A stretch of DNA of 64,000 nt from CBDDLJ01 sp965230635 (GTDB taxonomy: Bacteria > Pseudomonadota > Gammaproteobacteria > UBA1113). Positions 16,354 through 25,144 of the stretch are shown piece after piece. Location of the stretch: assembly GCA_965230635.1 (NCBI GenBank), contig CBDDLJ010000016.1:62001-126000 (forward strand), given 5' to 3'. The notes under the pieces are model-generated. The model made no database searches and was not told the origin of the DNA. It worked only from the letters and a program-made list of their open reading frames with translations. Positions within the stretch are counted from its first letter, which is position 1. Every line of letters starts with the position of its first letter. Both the position numbers and the translations under genes were made by a program.

Positions 16354-18630
16354 ATGCTTGAGACACTGCGACATATCGTACAACAAGTTAATTTAGCCAA
16401 AGATTTGGATGAAGCACTGCTTATTGTCGTGACTGAAGTCAAATCTGCCGTTGCGACGCAAGCATGTACTATCTATCTTCTCGATAGTCACACACAAGAA
16501 TATGTCATGATGGCGACGGATGGTTTAAACACAGATGCTGTTAAAAAAATCAGGATTGGTTTTAGTGAAGGATTAATTGGTTTAGTTGGTACTCGAGAAG
16601 AGCCGATTAATTTAAAAGATGCACCATCACACCCTAAGTTTTTGTATAGTCCTATAGCAGGTGAAGAGCGTTTTCGTGCTTTTTTAGGTGTCCCAATTAT
16701 TCATCAGCGCCGTTTATTAGGTGTTCTCGTTATTCAACAAGAAATGCAGAGACGATTTGATAGTATAGAAGAAGCTTTTCTAATTACATTATCAGCACAA
16801 TTATCGGGTGTTATTGCTCATGCTAAAGCAGCAGGCGCTGCCGAATATTTTTCAACGGATGGCGCAATTTTAACTGAAAATGAAGTATTAACTTTTGCTG
16901 GAGCACCATGTGTTCTTGGTGTTGGCATTGGTCAAGCGCTTGTTGTTTATCCTAAAGCTGACTTGTTTGCTGTACCTGATCGAGAAATCGAAGACATAGA
17001 GTCTGAAATTGTTTTGTTTGAAAAAGCATTAATGGCAACGCAGCAACAAATTCAGAGCTTAAGACAACGTTTAACAGGACTCCCTTCCGAGGAACAAGCA
17101 TTATTTGAAGTATATTTAGCGATTTTAGACCGAGCAAGCTTAGGTGAAGAAGTCATTCATTGTATTCGCCAAGGGAATTGGGCGCAAGGCGCATTACGTC
17201 AAGTAATCGCTAAGCATGTAAAGAATTTTGCTGATATGAAAGATGCTTATTTGCGGGAGCGAGCAACAGATATTAAAGATTTAGGTCGTCGAATCTTATC
17301 TTATTTACAGCAACAGTCGCCGGCCTATATTAAATACCCAAGACGCACGGTGCTGGTTGGTGATGAAATTACAGCAGCTGATTTAGCTGAGGTGCCAGAA
17401 GGGCACTTAGTCGCATTGGTGTCGGTAAAAGGTTCTGTTAATTCGCATGTTGCAATATTAGCACGCGCGCTAGGCATTCCAACAGTTATGGGAGTATCGG
17501 GTTACCCTATAAGTAAATTAGAAGGTAAGAAAGTTATTGTTGATGGTTATTATGGACACATTTATGTTGAACCACCACAGGAGTTATTCGAAGAGTATCA
17601 TACATTAGCAGAAGAAGAACAGGAACTAGATGCTAATTTAGCAACCTTGCGTGATTTACCATCAATGACTCCTGATGGACATAAAGTTGATTTGTATGTT
17701 AATACAGGTTTGTTAACAGATGCGGGTTTGATTTTCAGCGTTGGTGCTGCTGGAGTTGGTTTATTTCGTACAGAAATTTCATTTATGAGTCGAGAAAATT
17801 TTCCGACGGAGGATCAGCAGCAAGCTATTTACCGCCAATTGTTAAGTGCATTTTCTCCTAGACCTGTTATTATGCGAACATTAGATATTGGCGGTGATAA
17901 AGTTCTGCCTTATTTCCCCATTGAGGAAATGAATCCATTTCTGGGTTGGCGAGGTATTCGTGTAACCTTGGATCATCCAGAAGTATTTCTTGTGCAAATT
18001 CGTGCAATGTTACGTGCTAGCAAAAATTTAAATAATTTAAAAATCATGCTGCCCATGATTACTTCAGTTAATGAATTAGACGATGCACTGCATTTAATTG
18101 ATCGAGCATATAATGAATTACGTGAAGAAGGTTTGGATATTATTAAACCACCTATTGGTATTATGATTGAAGTACCGTCTGCAATATATCAAGCCCCTGA
18201 GCTAGCACGTCGTATTGACTTTATGTCAGTTGGTAGTAATGACTTAATACAGTATTTATTAGCAGTCGATCGTAATAACCCTCGTGTTTCTGATATATAT
18301 GAAGCGTTACATCCAGCAGTTTTACGTGCGTTACAACAAGTTATTTGTGCAGCGAAAGCGGCTGATGTTCCAGTAAGTATTTGTGGTGAAATGGCAAGTG
18401 ATCCCGTTGCCGTTATTTTACTACTTGCTTTAGGTTTTGACTCACTTAGCATGAATGCAAACAGCTTGTTGCGGGTAAAGTGGGTAATCAATAGTTTTAG
18501 GTATGATTCTGCTAAAAAATTGTTAGAAGAAGTCTTGGCATTAGAAAATCCTGCCATTATTCGTTTGCGGCTTGAGCAGGCATTAGATGAAACCGGCTTA
18601 GGTGGATTGATAAGAGCAGGAAAAAAATAG
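16354..18630 (+). CDS. ptsP: phosphoenolpyruvate-protein phosphotransferase, nitrogen PTS enzyme I
   Basis: Enzyme I-Ntr transfers phosphate from PEP to the HPr-like protein NPr in the regulatory nitrogen PTS; it is cytoplasmic. The 758-residue protein has a GAF sensor domain (about 15-155), an enzyme I N-terminal domain, the swivelling phospho-His domain with H365 in GSVNSHVAILARALGIPTVMG, and a PEP-binding barrel with GLFRTEI, MRTLDIGGDK and the active-site C677 in VSICGEMASDP. The length is normal for PtsP. It starts at ATG 16354, after the rppH pseudogene. A short gap then leads to the TauE-Lgt gene and thyA, a gene order also known in Legionella relatives. Partner PTS proteins are not in this window. 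Confidence 0.95.
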   Translation: MLETLRHIVQQVNLAKDLDEALLIVVTEVKSAVATQACTIYLLDSHTQEYVMMATDGLNTDAVKKIRIGFSEGLIGLVGTREEPINLKDAPSHPKFLYSPIAGEERFRAFLGVPIIHQRRLLGVLVIQQEMQRRFDSIEEAFLITLSAQLSGVIAHAKAAGAAEYFSTDGAILTENEVLTFAGAPCVLGVGIGQALVVYPKADLFAVPDREIEDIESEIVLFEKALMATQQQIQSLRQRLTGLPSEEQALFEVYLAILDRASLGEEVIHCIRQGNWAQGALRQVIAKHVKNFADMKDAYLRERATDIKDLGRRILSYLQQQSPAYIKYPRRTVLVGDEITAADLAEVPEGHLVALVSVKGSVNSHVAILARALGIPTVMGVSGYPISKLEGKKVIVDGYYGHIYVEPPQELFEEYHTLAEEEQELDANLATLRDLPSMTPDGHKVDLYVNTGLLTDAGLIFSVGAAGVGLFRTEISFMSRENFPTEDQQQAIYRQLLSAFSPRPVIMRTLDIGGDKVLPYFPIEEMNPFLGWRGIRVTLDHPEVFLVQIRAMLRASKNLNNLKIMLPMITSVNELDDALHLIDRAYNELREEGLDIIKPPIGIMIEVPSAIYQAPELARRIDFMSVGSNDLIQYLLAVDRNNPRVSDIYEALHPAVLRALQQVICAAKAADVPVSICGEMASDPVAVILLLALGFDSLSMNANSLLRVKWVINSFRYDSAKKLLEEVLALENPAIIRLRLEQALDETGLGGLIRAGKK

Positions 18631-18669
18631 CGGTGAAAAATTGCAATAATAGTAAAAGAGAAAAAAATA

Positions 18670-20307
18670 ATGTATGAATTCATTCTTTTATATATTTTTG
18701 GTGGCATTGCAGCAGGTTTTTGTGCTGGTTTATTAGGTCTTGGTGGCGGACTTATCGTTGTTCCTTTTTTAGCAGTGGTTTTGTCTAAAGCAGGATTTCC
18801 TAAAGAGTCTATTATGCATGTTGCCATTGCAACTTCATTAATGATCGTTGTTTTTACTTCTTTGTCATCAGCTATAGCGCATAGTCGCAAAGGGGGTATT
18901 TCTTTTTCTATTTTTTGGTGGTTGCTCCCAGGGTTGTTGTTAGGAGCTATTGTTGGTGCAAATTTTTCTAACTTACTACCAAGCAGCGCTTTGCGAATTA
19001 TTTTCGGAACTTTTGTGCTGATAATGTCATATAATATGCTACTTGATAAACCATTAGTCAAGGTTAAACAACGAAAATTACCGCCGAATTGGAAGTTATC
19101 TATTGCCGGTATTTTTATTTCAGGTGCGAGTAACATGCTCGGTGTAGGTGGAGGAAGTTTATTAGTTCCTTTTTTGAATTATTATAATCTTTCGATGAAA
19201 AATGCTGTTGCAACATCTGCATTGTGTGGTTTCCCTGTTGCTTTAACAGGTGTTATCAGCTTAGCCTATTTAGGTTCAGGTGAAGAAGTTGATGTAATTT
19301 ATGGGGCAACGGGATACTTATATTGGCCGGCATTTTTAGCAATGGTTATCCCTAGCGTAATTATGGCACCTTGTGGTGTGAAAGTTGCACATGCATTAAA
19401 AGCAAATATATTAAAAAGAATTTTTGCTATTTTCCTCTTTCTTATTGGGTTAGATATGTTTTCCACAGCAATCAAAAATTTATTTTTATTTTTAGAAAAG
19501 CAACCAGCACATTTATTTTTTCCTCATATAGACCCTATTTTGTTTCAAATTGGACCTATATCTATTCATTGGTACGGTATTATGTATTTAGTAGGCATTG
19601 GTATAGCATGGATTTTTTCCTGGTACCGCATTCATAAGCAACCATGGCGAAAATGGAACAGTGCTATGCTGACAGATTTAGTTTTTTATATAGCACTTGG
19701 AGTTATCATTGGTGGCCGTTTAGGCTATATGCTTTTTTATAGTTGGCAACAATGGTTGCAGGAACCATTGCAAATATTTCGTGTTTGGCAAGGTGGTATG
19801 TCTTTCCATGGTGGCTTAATAGGCGTTATTATTGCTACCTGGATATTTGCGCGTCGTCATAAGTTAGCGTTTATCAAAACGATAGATTTTGTTGTACCAG
19901 TCGTTCCTATAGGTTTGTTTTTTGGGCGAATTGGTAATTTTATCAATGGTGAGTTATGGGGCAAAGTGACTGAGCAATCTTGGGGAGTCGTGTTTCCCAA
20001 TGCAGGATTATTAGCAAGACATCCAACACAATTATATGAGAGTTTATTAGAAGGGCTTGTTTTATTTATTATTTTGTGGTGCTATTCGTACAAACAACGG
20101 CCGAATTATGCGGTTTCTGCTTTGTTTTTAATTCTATACAGTGTGTTCCGTATTAGTATTGAATTTATACGTGAGCCTGATGCTCATATTGGTTATATTG
20201 CGGAAGGGTGGTTAACCATGGGTCAGTTACTCTCTTTGCCAATGTTAGTTTTAGGTGTTGTTCTATTGATTTACGCATATCGATCTGAGAGAATAGTTCA
20301 GGGGTAA
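18670..20307 (+). CDS. lgt: fusion of TauE/SafE-like permease and prolipoprotein diacylglyceryl transferase
   Basis: A single 545-residue frame with two membrane proteins in series. Residues 1 to about 275 are a TauE/SafE family permease with its two internal repeats (LLGLGGGLIVVPF near 20-33 and MLGVGGGSLLVPFLN near 155-170). Residues about 282-545 are a complete Lgt, the inner-membrane enzyme that adds diacylglycerol to the lipobox Cys of prolipoproteins, with IDPILFQIGPISIHWYG at its start and the signature GRIGNFINGELWG. Lgt normally starts about two residues before that point, so the fusion joins two full-length proteins with almost no linker. The stop is 3 bases before the thyA start. 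The fusion could be real, or a small deletion may have removed a stop between adjacent genes. Confidence 0.88.
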   Translation: MYEFILLYIFGGIAAGFCAGLLGLGGGLIVVPFLAVVLSKAGFPKESIMHVAIATSLMIVVFTSLSSAIAHSRKGGISFSIFWWLLPGLLLGAIVGANFSNLLPSSALRIIFGTFVLIMSYNMLLDKPLVKVKQRKLPPNWKLSIAGIFISGASNMLGVGGGSLLVPFLNYYNLSMKNAVATSALCGFPVALTGVISLAYLGSGEEVDVIYGATGYLYWPAFLAMVIPSVIMAPCGVKVAHALKANILKRIFAIFLFLIGLDMFSTAIKNLFLFLEKQPAHLFFPHIDPILFQIGPISIHWYGIMYLVGIGIAWIFSWYRIHKQPWRKWNSAMLTDLVFYIALGVIIGGRLGYMLFYSWQQWLQEPLQIFRVWQGGMSFHGGLIGVIIATWIFARRHKLAFIKTIDFVVPVVPIGLFFGRIGNFINGELWGKVTEQSWGVVFPNAGLLARHPTQLYESLLEGLVLFIILWCYSYKQRPNYAVSALFLILYSVFRISIEFIREPDAHIGYIAEGWLTMGQLLSLPMLVLGVVLLIYAYRSERIVQG

Positions 20308-20310
20308 CAA

Positions 20311-21105
20311 ATGCAGCAATATTTAACTTTTTTACAACATATTCTTGACTATGGTACTGAAAAAAAAGATCGTACAGAGACAGGGATTATTAGCACTTTT
20401 GCCTATCAAATGCGATTTGACTTGCAAAAAGGATTTCCACTTATCACAACGAAAAAAATACATTTAAAAAGTATTTTATATGAGTTATTATGGTTTCTAC
20501 AGGGTGATACTAATATTAGTTATTTGCAGGCAAATGGTGTTCGCATATGGAATGAATGGGCAGATGAGCAAGGCAATTTAGGACCTGTTTATGGCAAACA
20601 ATGGCGTGCTTGGCCCACAGCTGACGGACGCAATATTGATCAGATTAGTGATGTGATTGCACAAATCAAGCGTGAGCCAAACTCACGTCGTCATCTGATT
20701 AATGCGTGGAATGTTGGTGAATTAGATAAAATGGCATTACCGCCCTGTCATTTATTATTTCAATTTTACGTAGCAAACAATCGATTATCCTGTCAATTAT
20801 ATCAACGATCAGCAGATGCTTTTCTAGGGGTTCCATTTAATATTGCCTCTTATGCGTTTTTGACTCATATGGTTGCACAGCAGTGTGATTTAGATGTTGG
20901 AGAATTTATTTGGACGGGTGGGGATTGTCATATCTATAAAAATCATTTAGATCAAGTGACATTACAATTGTCACGCAAGCCATATCCATTGCCACAATTA
21001 CAAATAATAACAAAGCCAGAATCAATTTTTGATTATAAATTTTCAGATTTTGAGATTATCAATTATCAAGCACATCCTCATATTAAAGGAGTAGTTGCTG
21101 TTTAA
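20311..21105 (+). CDS. thyA: thymidylate synthase
   Basis: Converts dUMP to dTMP with methylene-tetrahydrofolate as methyl donor; cytoplasmic. At 264 residues it is the standard length of the short bacterial form, and the catalytic Cys falls at residue 146 in LPPCHLLFQFYV. Other family blocks are LLWFLQGDTNI, the Arg pair in REPNSRRHLINAWN, QRSADAFLGVPFNIASYA and GGDCHIYKNHLDQ. It starts 3 bases after the stop of the TauE-Lgt gene, so it belongs to the same transcript. Together with folA at 23136 it provides the classical ThyA/DHFR route. Confidence 0.97.
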   Translation: MQQYLTFLQHILDYGTEKKDRTETGIISTFAYQMRFDLQKGFPLITTKKIHLKSILYELLWFLQGDTNISYLQANGVRIWNEWADEQGNLGPVYGKQWRAWPTADGRNIDQISDVIAQIKREPNSRRHLINAWNVGELDKMALPPCHLLFQFYVANNRLSCQLYQRSADAFLGVPFNIASYAFLTHMVAQQCDLDVGEFIWTGGDCHIYKNHLDQVTLQLSRKPYPLPQLQIITKPESIFDYKFSDFEIINYQAHPHIKGVVAV

Positions 21106-21124
21106 GAATATAAAGGAGTATATC

Positions 21125-21343
21125 ATGTTATTTAAAGTTATTATTTTTAGTTTGATGTTAGTGATACTTTTCAGCTTGGCAAGTGGATTGTTTTACTTAT
21201 TGAAAATGAATAAAGATCCAAAGCGTGTTGTTAAAGCATTAACCTGGCGCGTGGTATTGTCATTAGTGTTAGTTATATTCTTGCTTATTGCACATAGCTT
21301 TGGATGGATACAGACTAGCGATATTATTACAACGACACCATAA
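21125..21343 (+). CDS. small twin-transmembrane protein (DUF2909-like)
   Basis: A 72-residue protein with two hydrophobic helices (about 4-24 and 40-62) separated by a short basic loop, KMNKDPKRVVKALTWRVVLS. That pattern fits the DUF2909 family of small membrane proteins, often found near cytochrome oxidase genes. I chose the ATG at 21125 because AAAGGAG lies 9 bases before it; the longer frame from 21095 overlaps thyA and has no such site. The last 17 bases overlap the convergent FAD-monooxygenase gene. Its function is unknown; a role in oxidase assembly is only suggested by family context and by cox genes 2.5 kb away. Confidence 0.7.
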   Translation: MLFKVIIFSLMLVILFSLASGLFYLLKMNKDPKRVVKALTWRVVLSLVLVIFLLIAHSFGWIQTSDIITTTP

Positions 21344-22979
21344 GTCGTAGTTGATTAAATACGTCTACTAATTTTTCTTCTCGATTGCTTGGTGCTGTTA
21401 TACATCGCCAGGCAATATGTCCATCAGGACGAGTAAGCACCGCACCATTTTGTTCTATTTGATAAAGAGCAAGAAAGTTCACAGTAGATGTTAAAATATT
21501 TTCACTGTTTGGAATACCTTCTGGTAAAATCTGGTAAATAGACAGAGGAAAAGCTGTTTTTATGTTTTTTATTGCCGCTTGCCATTTATTTTCTTTTTCA
21601 GCCGTGAGTAAAACAAAGTGGCTTTGTAGGATATCTAAGATAGAATATGTTTTATTTTGATAATTTACTTCAAAGTGTGGTGCACGACATCCCGTATATG
21701 GTTGCTGTTGATAGTTGGCAGAATTGTCGTTAGGATCAATGGTTGGTTTTACATCGTGGACAATACCTGTTTGGTATTGAAAACCCAAATCTAAATTATG
21801 ACTATTGATATGACTTGTTTGTTGTTCTACTTCATGTTGAAATTGTTGCAAATTGCCGCTATAGATAGCTTCATAAAGTCGAATAAAGCGTTCAGCATTT
21901 TTCATGCTCCAATGTATATTCTGTTCTGCTACTGGTATACGTTCTCTAGTATAACTATCTAATATATCTTTTTTCGCAAAGCCTTTTAGCACATAGGCAA
22001 TTTTCCATGCTAAATTATGAGCATCTTGGATGCCAGTATTCATACCTAAACCACCAGTTGGCGGTAAGCGATGCGCAGCATCACCTACTAAGAACATATT
22101 ATTATATTGATAATTTTCCGCGATTGTTGCGGCCATTGTCCAAAATCCAGTACTGATGATATCAATTTTATCAATTGTTAGATCTTTGCTAAAGCATTCA
22201 CGCACCATTTGCATACAGAAATCTTTGGTAAAATCTGCTTTTGTTTGTCCTTGCTCTGTAAGAACTTTCATACCAAAAAGCCATTCATCTCTACCATTAA
22301 CAGACAAGAAAAATCGACCAACTAATGAGGGTTCAGTAAAAAAATAACCAGCGCTAATATGATTTTTTAGCGCCTCACTCAGATTGATTCGGCAGTAGAT
22401 ATTACAATATTCTCCTAGGTTATCTTTGCCAACCATGTTGATATCAAGTAATTCACGCAAGCTACTATTAGCGCCATCTGCGGCAATAAGGAAGCGGCAG
22501 GAAAGTGCTTCTTGTTGTTGTTCAGTATTTTTAACAAAAACGACATTTTTCTCATTTTGCTTTGCAATATCAACACAGGTTTGATTAAAGCGTATATCAA
22601 TAAGAGGATCTTTTTCACAGGCTCGCAGTAATTCACGTTCCACTTTGTCTTGAGAAATCAAGGCAGCGCAAGTGGGACTGTGATCATGTTGAGTAGGATG
22701 GCTAGTGACATCTTGAATAATGTCACCACCTAATTGTGTACACCAAGTAAAACGCCTGGCCTCTTTTGGTAATTCATACTGTCTTAGCGCATTTTCAATG
22801 CTGAGCAATCTCATTAATTCCATTGTACGAACATTGATGCCTCGAGATTTGGGATGCTGGCTGATACCGGGACGTCTTTCAATAATGATGCTAGGAATTT
22901 GGTATTTAGACAAAAATAAAGCCGTGACCATTCCAACAGGCCCAGCACCAATAATAACAATAGGGAAAATATGTTCCAT
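21327..22979 (-). CDS. FAD-dependent aromatic-ring-type monooxygenase
   Basis: A 550-residue flavoprotein of the PHBH/PheA-type monooxygenase class. The N-terminal FAD motif is IVIIGAGPVGMVTALF, with the ribose-binding acidic residue in IIIERRPG. A DG-type motif (RFLIAADGANSSLRELL) and the second FAD motif (FLVGDAAHRLPPTGGLGMN) follow. A C-terminal thioredoxin-like extension (about 440-550) resembles the phenol hydroxylase type. The longer frame starts at 23030, but the ATG at 22977-22979 has AGGAG 8 bases upstream and begins right at the FAD fold, so I chose it. The substrate cannot be read from the sequence. It stands alone between convergent and codirectional genes of other pathways. Confidence 0.85.
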   Translation of the reverse strand: MEHIFPIVIIGAGPVGMVTALFLSKYQIPSIIIERRPGISQHPKSRGINVRTMELMRLLSIENALRQYELPKEARRFTWCTQLGGDIIQDVTSHPTQHDHSPTCAALISQDKVERELLRACEKDPLIDIRFNQTCVDIAKQNEKNVVFVKNTEQQQEALSCRFLIAADGANSSLRELLDINMVGKDNLGEYCNIYCRINLSEALKNHISAGYFFTEPSLVGRFFLSVNGRDEWLFGMKVLTEQGQTKADFTKDFCMQMVRECFSKDLTIDKIDIISTGFWTMAATIAENYQYNNMFLVGDAAHRLPPTGGLGMNTGIQDAHNLAWKIAYVLKGFAKKDILDSYTRERIPVAEQNIHWSMKNAERFIRLYEAIYSGNLQQFQHEVEQQTSHINSHNLDLGFQYQTGIVHDVKPTIDPNDNSANYQQQPYTGCRAPHFEVNYQNKTYSILDILQSHFVLLTAEKENKWQAAIKNIKTAFPLSIYQILPEGIPNSENILTSTVNFLALYQIEQNGAVLTRPDGHIAWRCITAPSNREEKLVDVFNQLRLMVSL

Positions 22980-23135
22980 TGATATAGCTCCTGTATAAGG
23001 TATAACCATTTTTGGTTTGTATGTATTCAAATGGTTACACTATACTTTCTATTTTAGGCTAATTTAGATGGATGCTGGTGTAATATTGCAAATACATTAT
23101 CACGTAGCTAAAAAAATTTACTATTTTTTGATGAA

Positions 23136-23630
23136 TTAGCCTACATCTTTTCGACAATAAGTGATAAAACTATATTCATAATGATTTTTTTCATCCGAGA
23201 GATGTTTGCATTGAGCAACTATCATCCATTTTGAAGGATCCCACTTAGGGAAGTAAGTATTTCCTTCAAAATGTCCATTTATTTGTGTGAAATATAATTG
23301 CGTTGCTATGGGTAATGTTTGTTCATAAATTGTTCTGCCACCGATAATCATAATTTCTGGGGCTTGATTTGCCAATTCAATCGCATGAGTAACAGAATGA
23401 GCTGTTAGGCAATTTTCATGCGACCAGTTTTTATCATGTGTGACGATGATATTTAAGCGGTTTACTAAAGGTTTCCCTATTGAGTCAAATGTTTTTCGTC
23501 CCATAATGATAGGTTTGTTTAATGTTAATTGTTTAAAATGTTTTAAGTCGGCCGGTAAATGCCAGGGTAATTGATTATTGTTACCTATAAGGCGATTTTT
23601 ATCCATAGCAGCGACGATACTGATTTTCAT
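23136..23630 (-). CDS. folA: dihydrofolate reductase
   Basis: Reduces dihydrofolate to tetrahydrofolate with NADPH; cytoplasmic. The 164-residue protein is of normal length, with the N-terminal block ISIVAAMDKNRLIGNNNQLPWHLPADLKHFK shortened here to its key parts: the substrate-binding Asp in LPADLKHFK, then IIMGRKTFDSIGKPL, and the cofactor motif EIMIIGGRTIYEQTL. It supplies the folate recycling that ThyA (20311) requires. It is transcribed away from the cytochrome oxidase genes; the 200-base gap to coxB must hold divergent promoters, but none is obvious. Confidence 0.96.
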   Translation of the reverse strand: MKISIVAAMDKNRLIGNNNQLPWHLPADLKHFKQLTLNKPIIMGRKTFDSIGKPLVNRLNIIVTHDKNWSHENCLTAHSVTHAIELANQAPEIMIIGGRTIYEQTLPIATQLYFTQINGHFEGNTYFPKWDPSKWMIVAQCKHLSDEKNHYEYSFITYCRKDVG

Positions 23631-23847
23631 TTACACTCACTTTTCCATTTATGCGGCTAATATTTTCCCGTGCTAACTGCAAAAAATAAAGTTTAGCTTG
23701 CAGCTTATGTGGCCAGCCGTTAAACTACGCGCGGGTTTTAAAGCGTAACATAAGTTTTTGTTGATTTTAAATAAGAGATTTTTAATTTTTTATGTGTTGA
23801 AGCTGAGTAACAATAGTACATATGCAATGGGGGAATGGAGTAAGGAT

Positions 23848-25053
23848 ATGCGAATAGCACGAAATACATACAGATGGAGCGTGACGCTGTTTTCTCTTAT
23901 GGCCAGTTCATTCGTTTTTGCTGGGCATACTTATAATATGACTCAGGGTGTTACACCCATCAGCCATGCAGTTTATAATTTGCACATGTTGGCGTTTTGG
24001 GTTTGCGTATGTATTGGTGTTGTTGTGTTTGGGGTGATGTTTTATGCCATTATTCGCCACCGCAAATCCCGCGGTGTTAAGCCTGCTGAGTTTCATGAAA
24101 ATATCAAAATTGAATTGGTTTGGGCTGCTATTCCCTTTTTAATATTAATTGCGTTGGCCATTCCTGCCACTAAGGCATTGATTATTATGGCAGATGAAAG
24201 TGATCCGGACATTAATATCATGGTAACGGCTTCGCAATGGAAGTGGCAGTATGATTATTTGGATGATGGCATTAGTTTTATCAGTAATTTGTCAACACCA
24301 GATGAACAAATAAAAAACAAAGCACCGAAAGGGGAACATTATTTACTCGAAGTGGATAATCCTTTAATTCTGCCCATTAATAAGAAAATTCGTTTTATTA
24401 TTACCTCTTCCGATGTTATCCATTCTTGGTGGGTGCCGGCTTTTGGTATGAAGCGGGATGCTGTTCCAGGTTATGCACATGAAATCTGGGCTAAGATTGA
24501 AGAGCCAGGAACCTATCGTGGTCAATGTGCCGAGTTGTGCGGTATTAACCATGCCTTTATGCCCATCGTTGTAGAGGCAAAAACAGAAAAAGATTATCAA
24601 CAGTGGTTGGATAGTAAAAAGGCAACATTGCAAGATTCTGCGAAGGCTGAGGCAAAAGAAGCGTTACGCACATGGTCAAAAGATGAATTAATGACAAAAG
24701 GCGAAGGAACATACATGATGTATTGCGCTGCTTGTCACCAAGCGAATGGTAAGGGTATCCCACCTACTTTCCCCGCCATGAAGGATAGTCCAATAGCAAC
24801 AGGGCCTGTTGATGAACATATTGATATCGTACTACATGGGAAATCTGGTACTGCGATGCAAGCTTTTGAAAAACAGTTAAGCGATTCAGAAATTGCTGCT
24901 GTGATAACATATGAACGTAATGCTTGGGGTAATGATACGGGTGATGTCATTCAGCCGGTTGATATTGTTAAGGCAAAAGGTGGCGAAGTACCTGCTCTGG
25001 ATAAAAATGTTTCAGACGCCGCAATCGATCAAACTGATAACAGTGAACAGTAG
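23848..25053 (+). CDS. coxB: cytochrome c oxidase subunit II with fused cytochrome c domain
   Basis: Periplasmic-facing subunit of the aa3-type oxidase that takes electrons from cytochrome c into CuA. After a signal peptide (MRIARNTYRW, then LFSLMASSFVFA) come two membrane helices, the aromatic QWKWQYDY segment, and the CuA ligands in DVIHSWW and CAELCGINHAFM (about residues 226-237). A C-terminal cytochrome c domain has heme site CAACH near residue 293. The open frame begins at 23758, but ATG 23848 has GGAG 7 bases upstream and starts the signal peptide. After the TAG at 25051 the same frame runs on for 25 hydrophilic codons, so the tail may have been shortened by a CAG-to-TAG change. Confidence 0.95.
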   Translation: MRIARNTYRWSVTLFSLMASSFVFAGHTYNMTQGVTPISHAVYNLHMLAFWVCVCIGVVVFGVMFYAIIRHRKSRGVKPAEFHENIKIELVWAAIPFLILIALAIPATKALIIMADESDPDINIMVTASQWKWQYDYLDDGISFISNLSTPDEQIKNKAPKGEHYLLEVDNPLILPINKKIRFIITSSDVIHSWWVPAFGMKRDAVPGYAHEIWAKIEEPGTYRGQCAELCGINHAFMPIVVEAKTEKDYQQWLDSKKATLQDSAKAEAKEALRTWSKDELMTKGEGTYMMYCAACHQANGKGIPPTFPAMKDSPIATGPVDEHIDIVLHGKSGTAMQAFEKQLSDSEIAAVITYERNAWGNDTGDVIQPVDIVKAKGGEVPALDKNVSDAAIDQTDNSEQ

Positions 25054-25144
25054 ATAACCTCATCAGATACTAATGGAAATGAGACAGAAAATTCGTCAAT
25101 AGCGGTTGCCAAAACAGAGCAACAATAGTTAGGAGACAATGTGT

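Noticed and set aside
18189..19136. 315-residue minus-strand frame across ptsP and the TauE-Lgt gene
   Set aside because: It lies opposite two clear genes and shows no domain or start signal.
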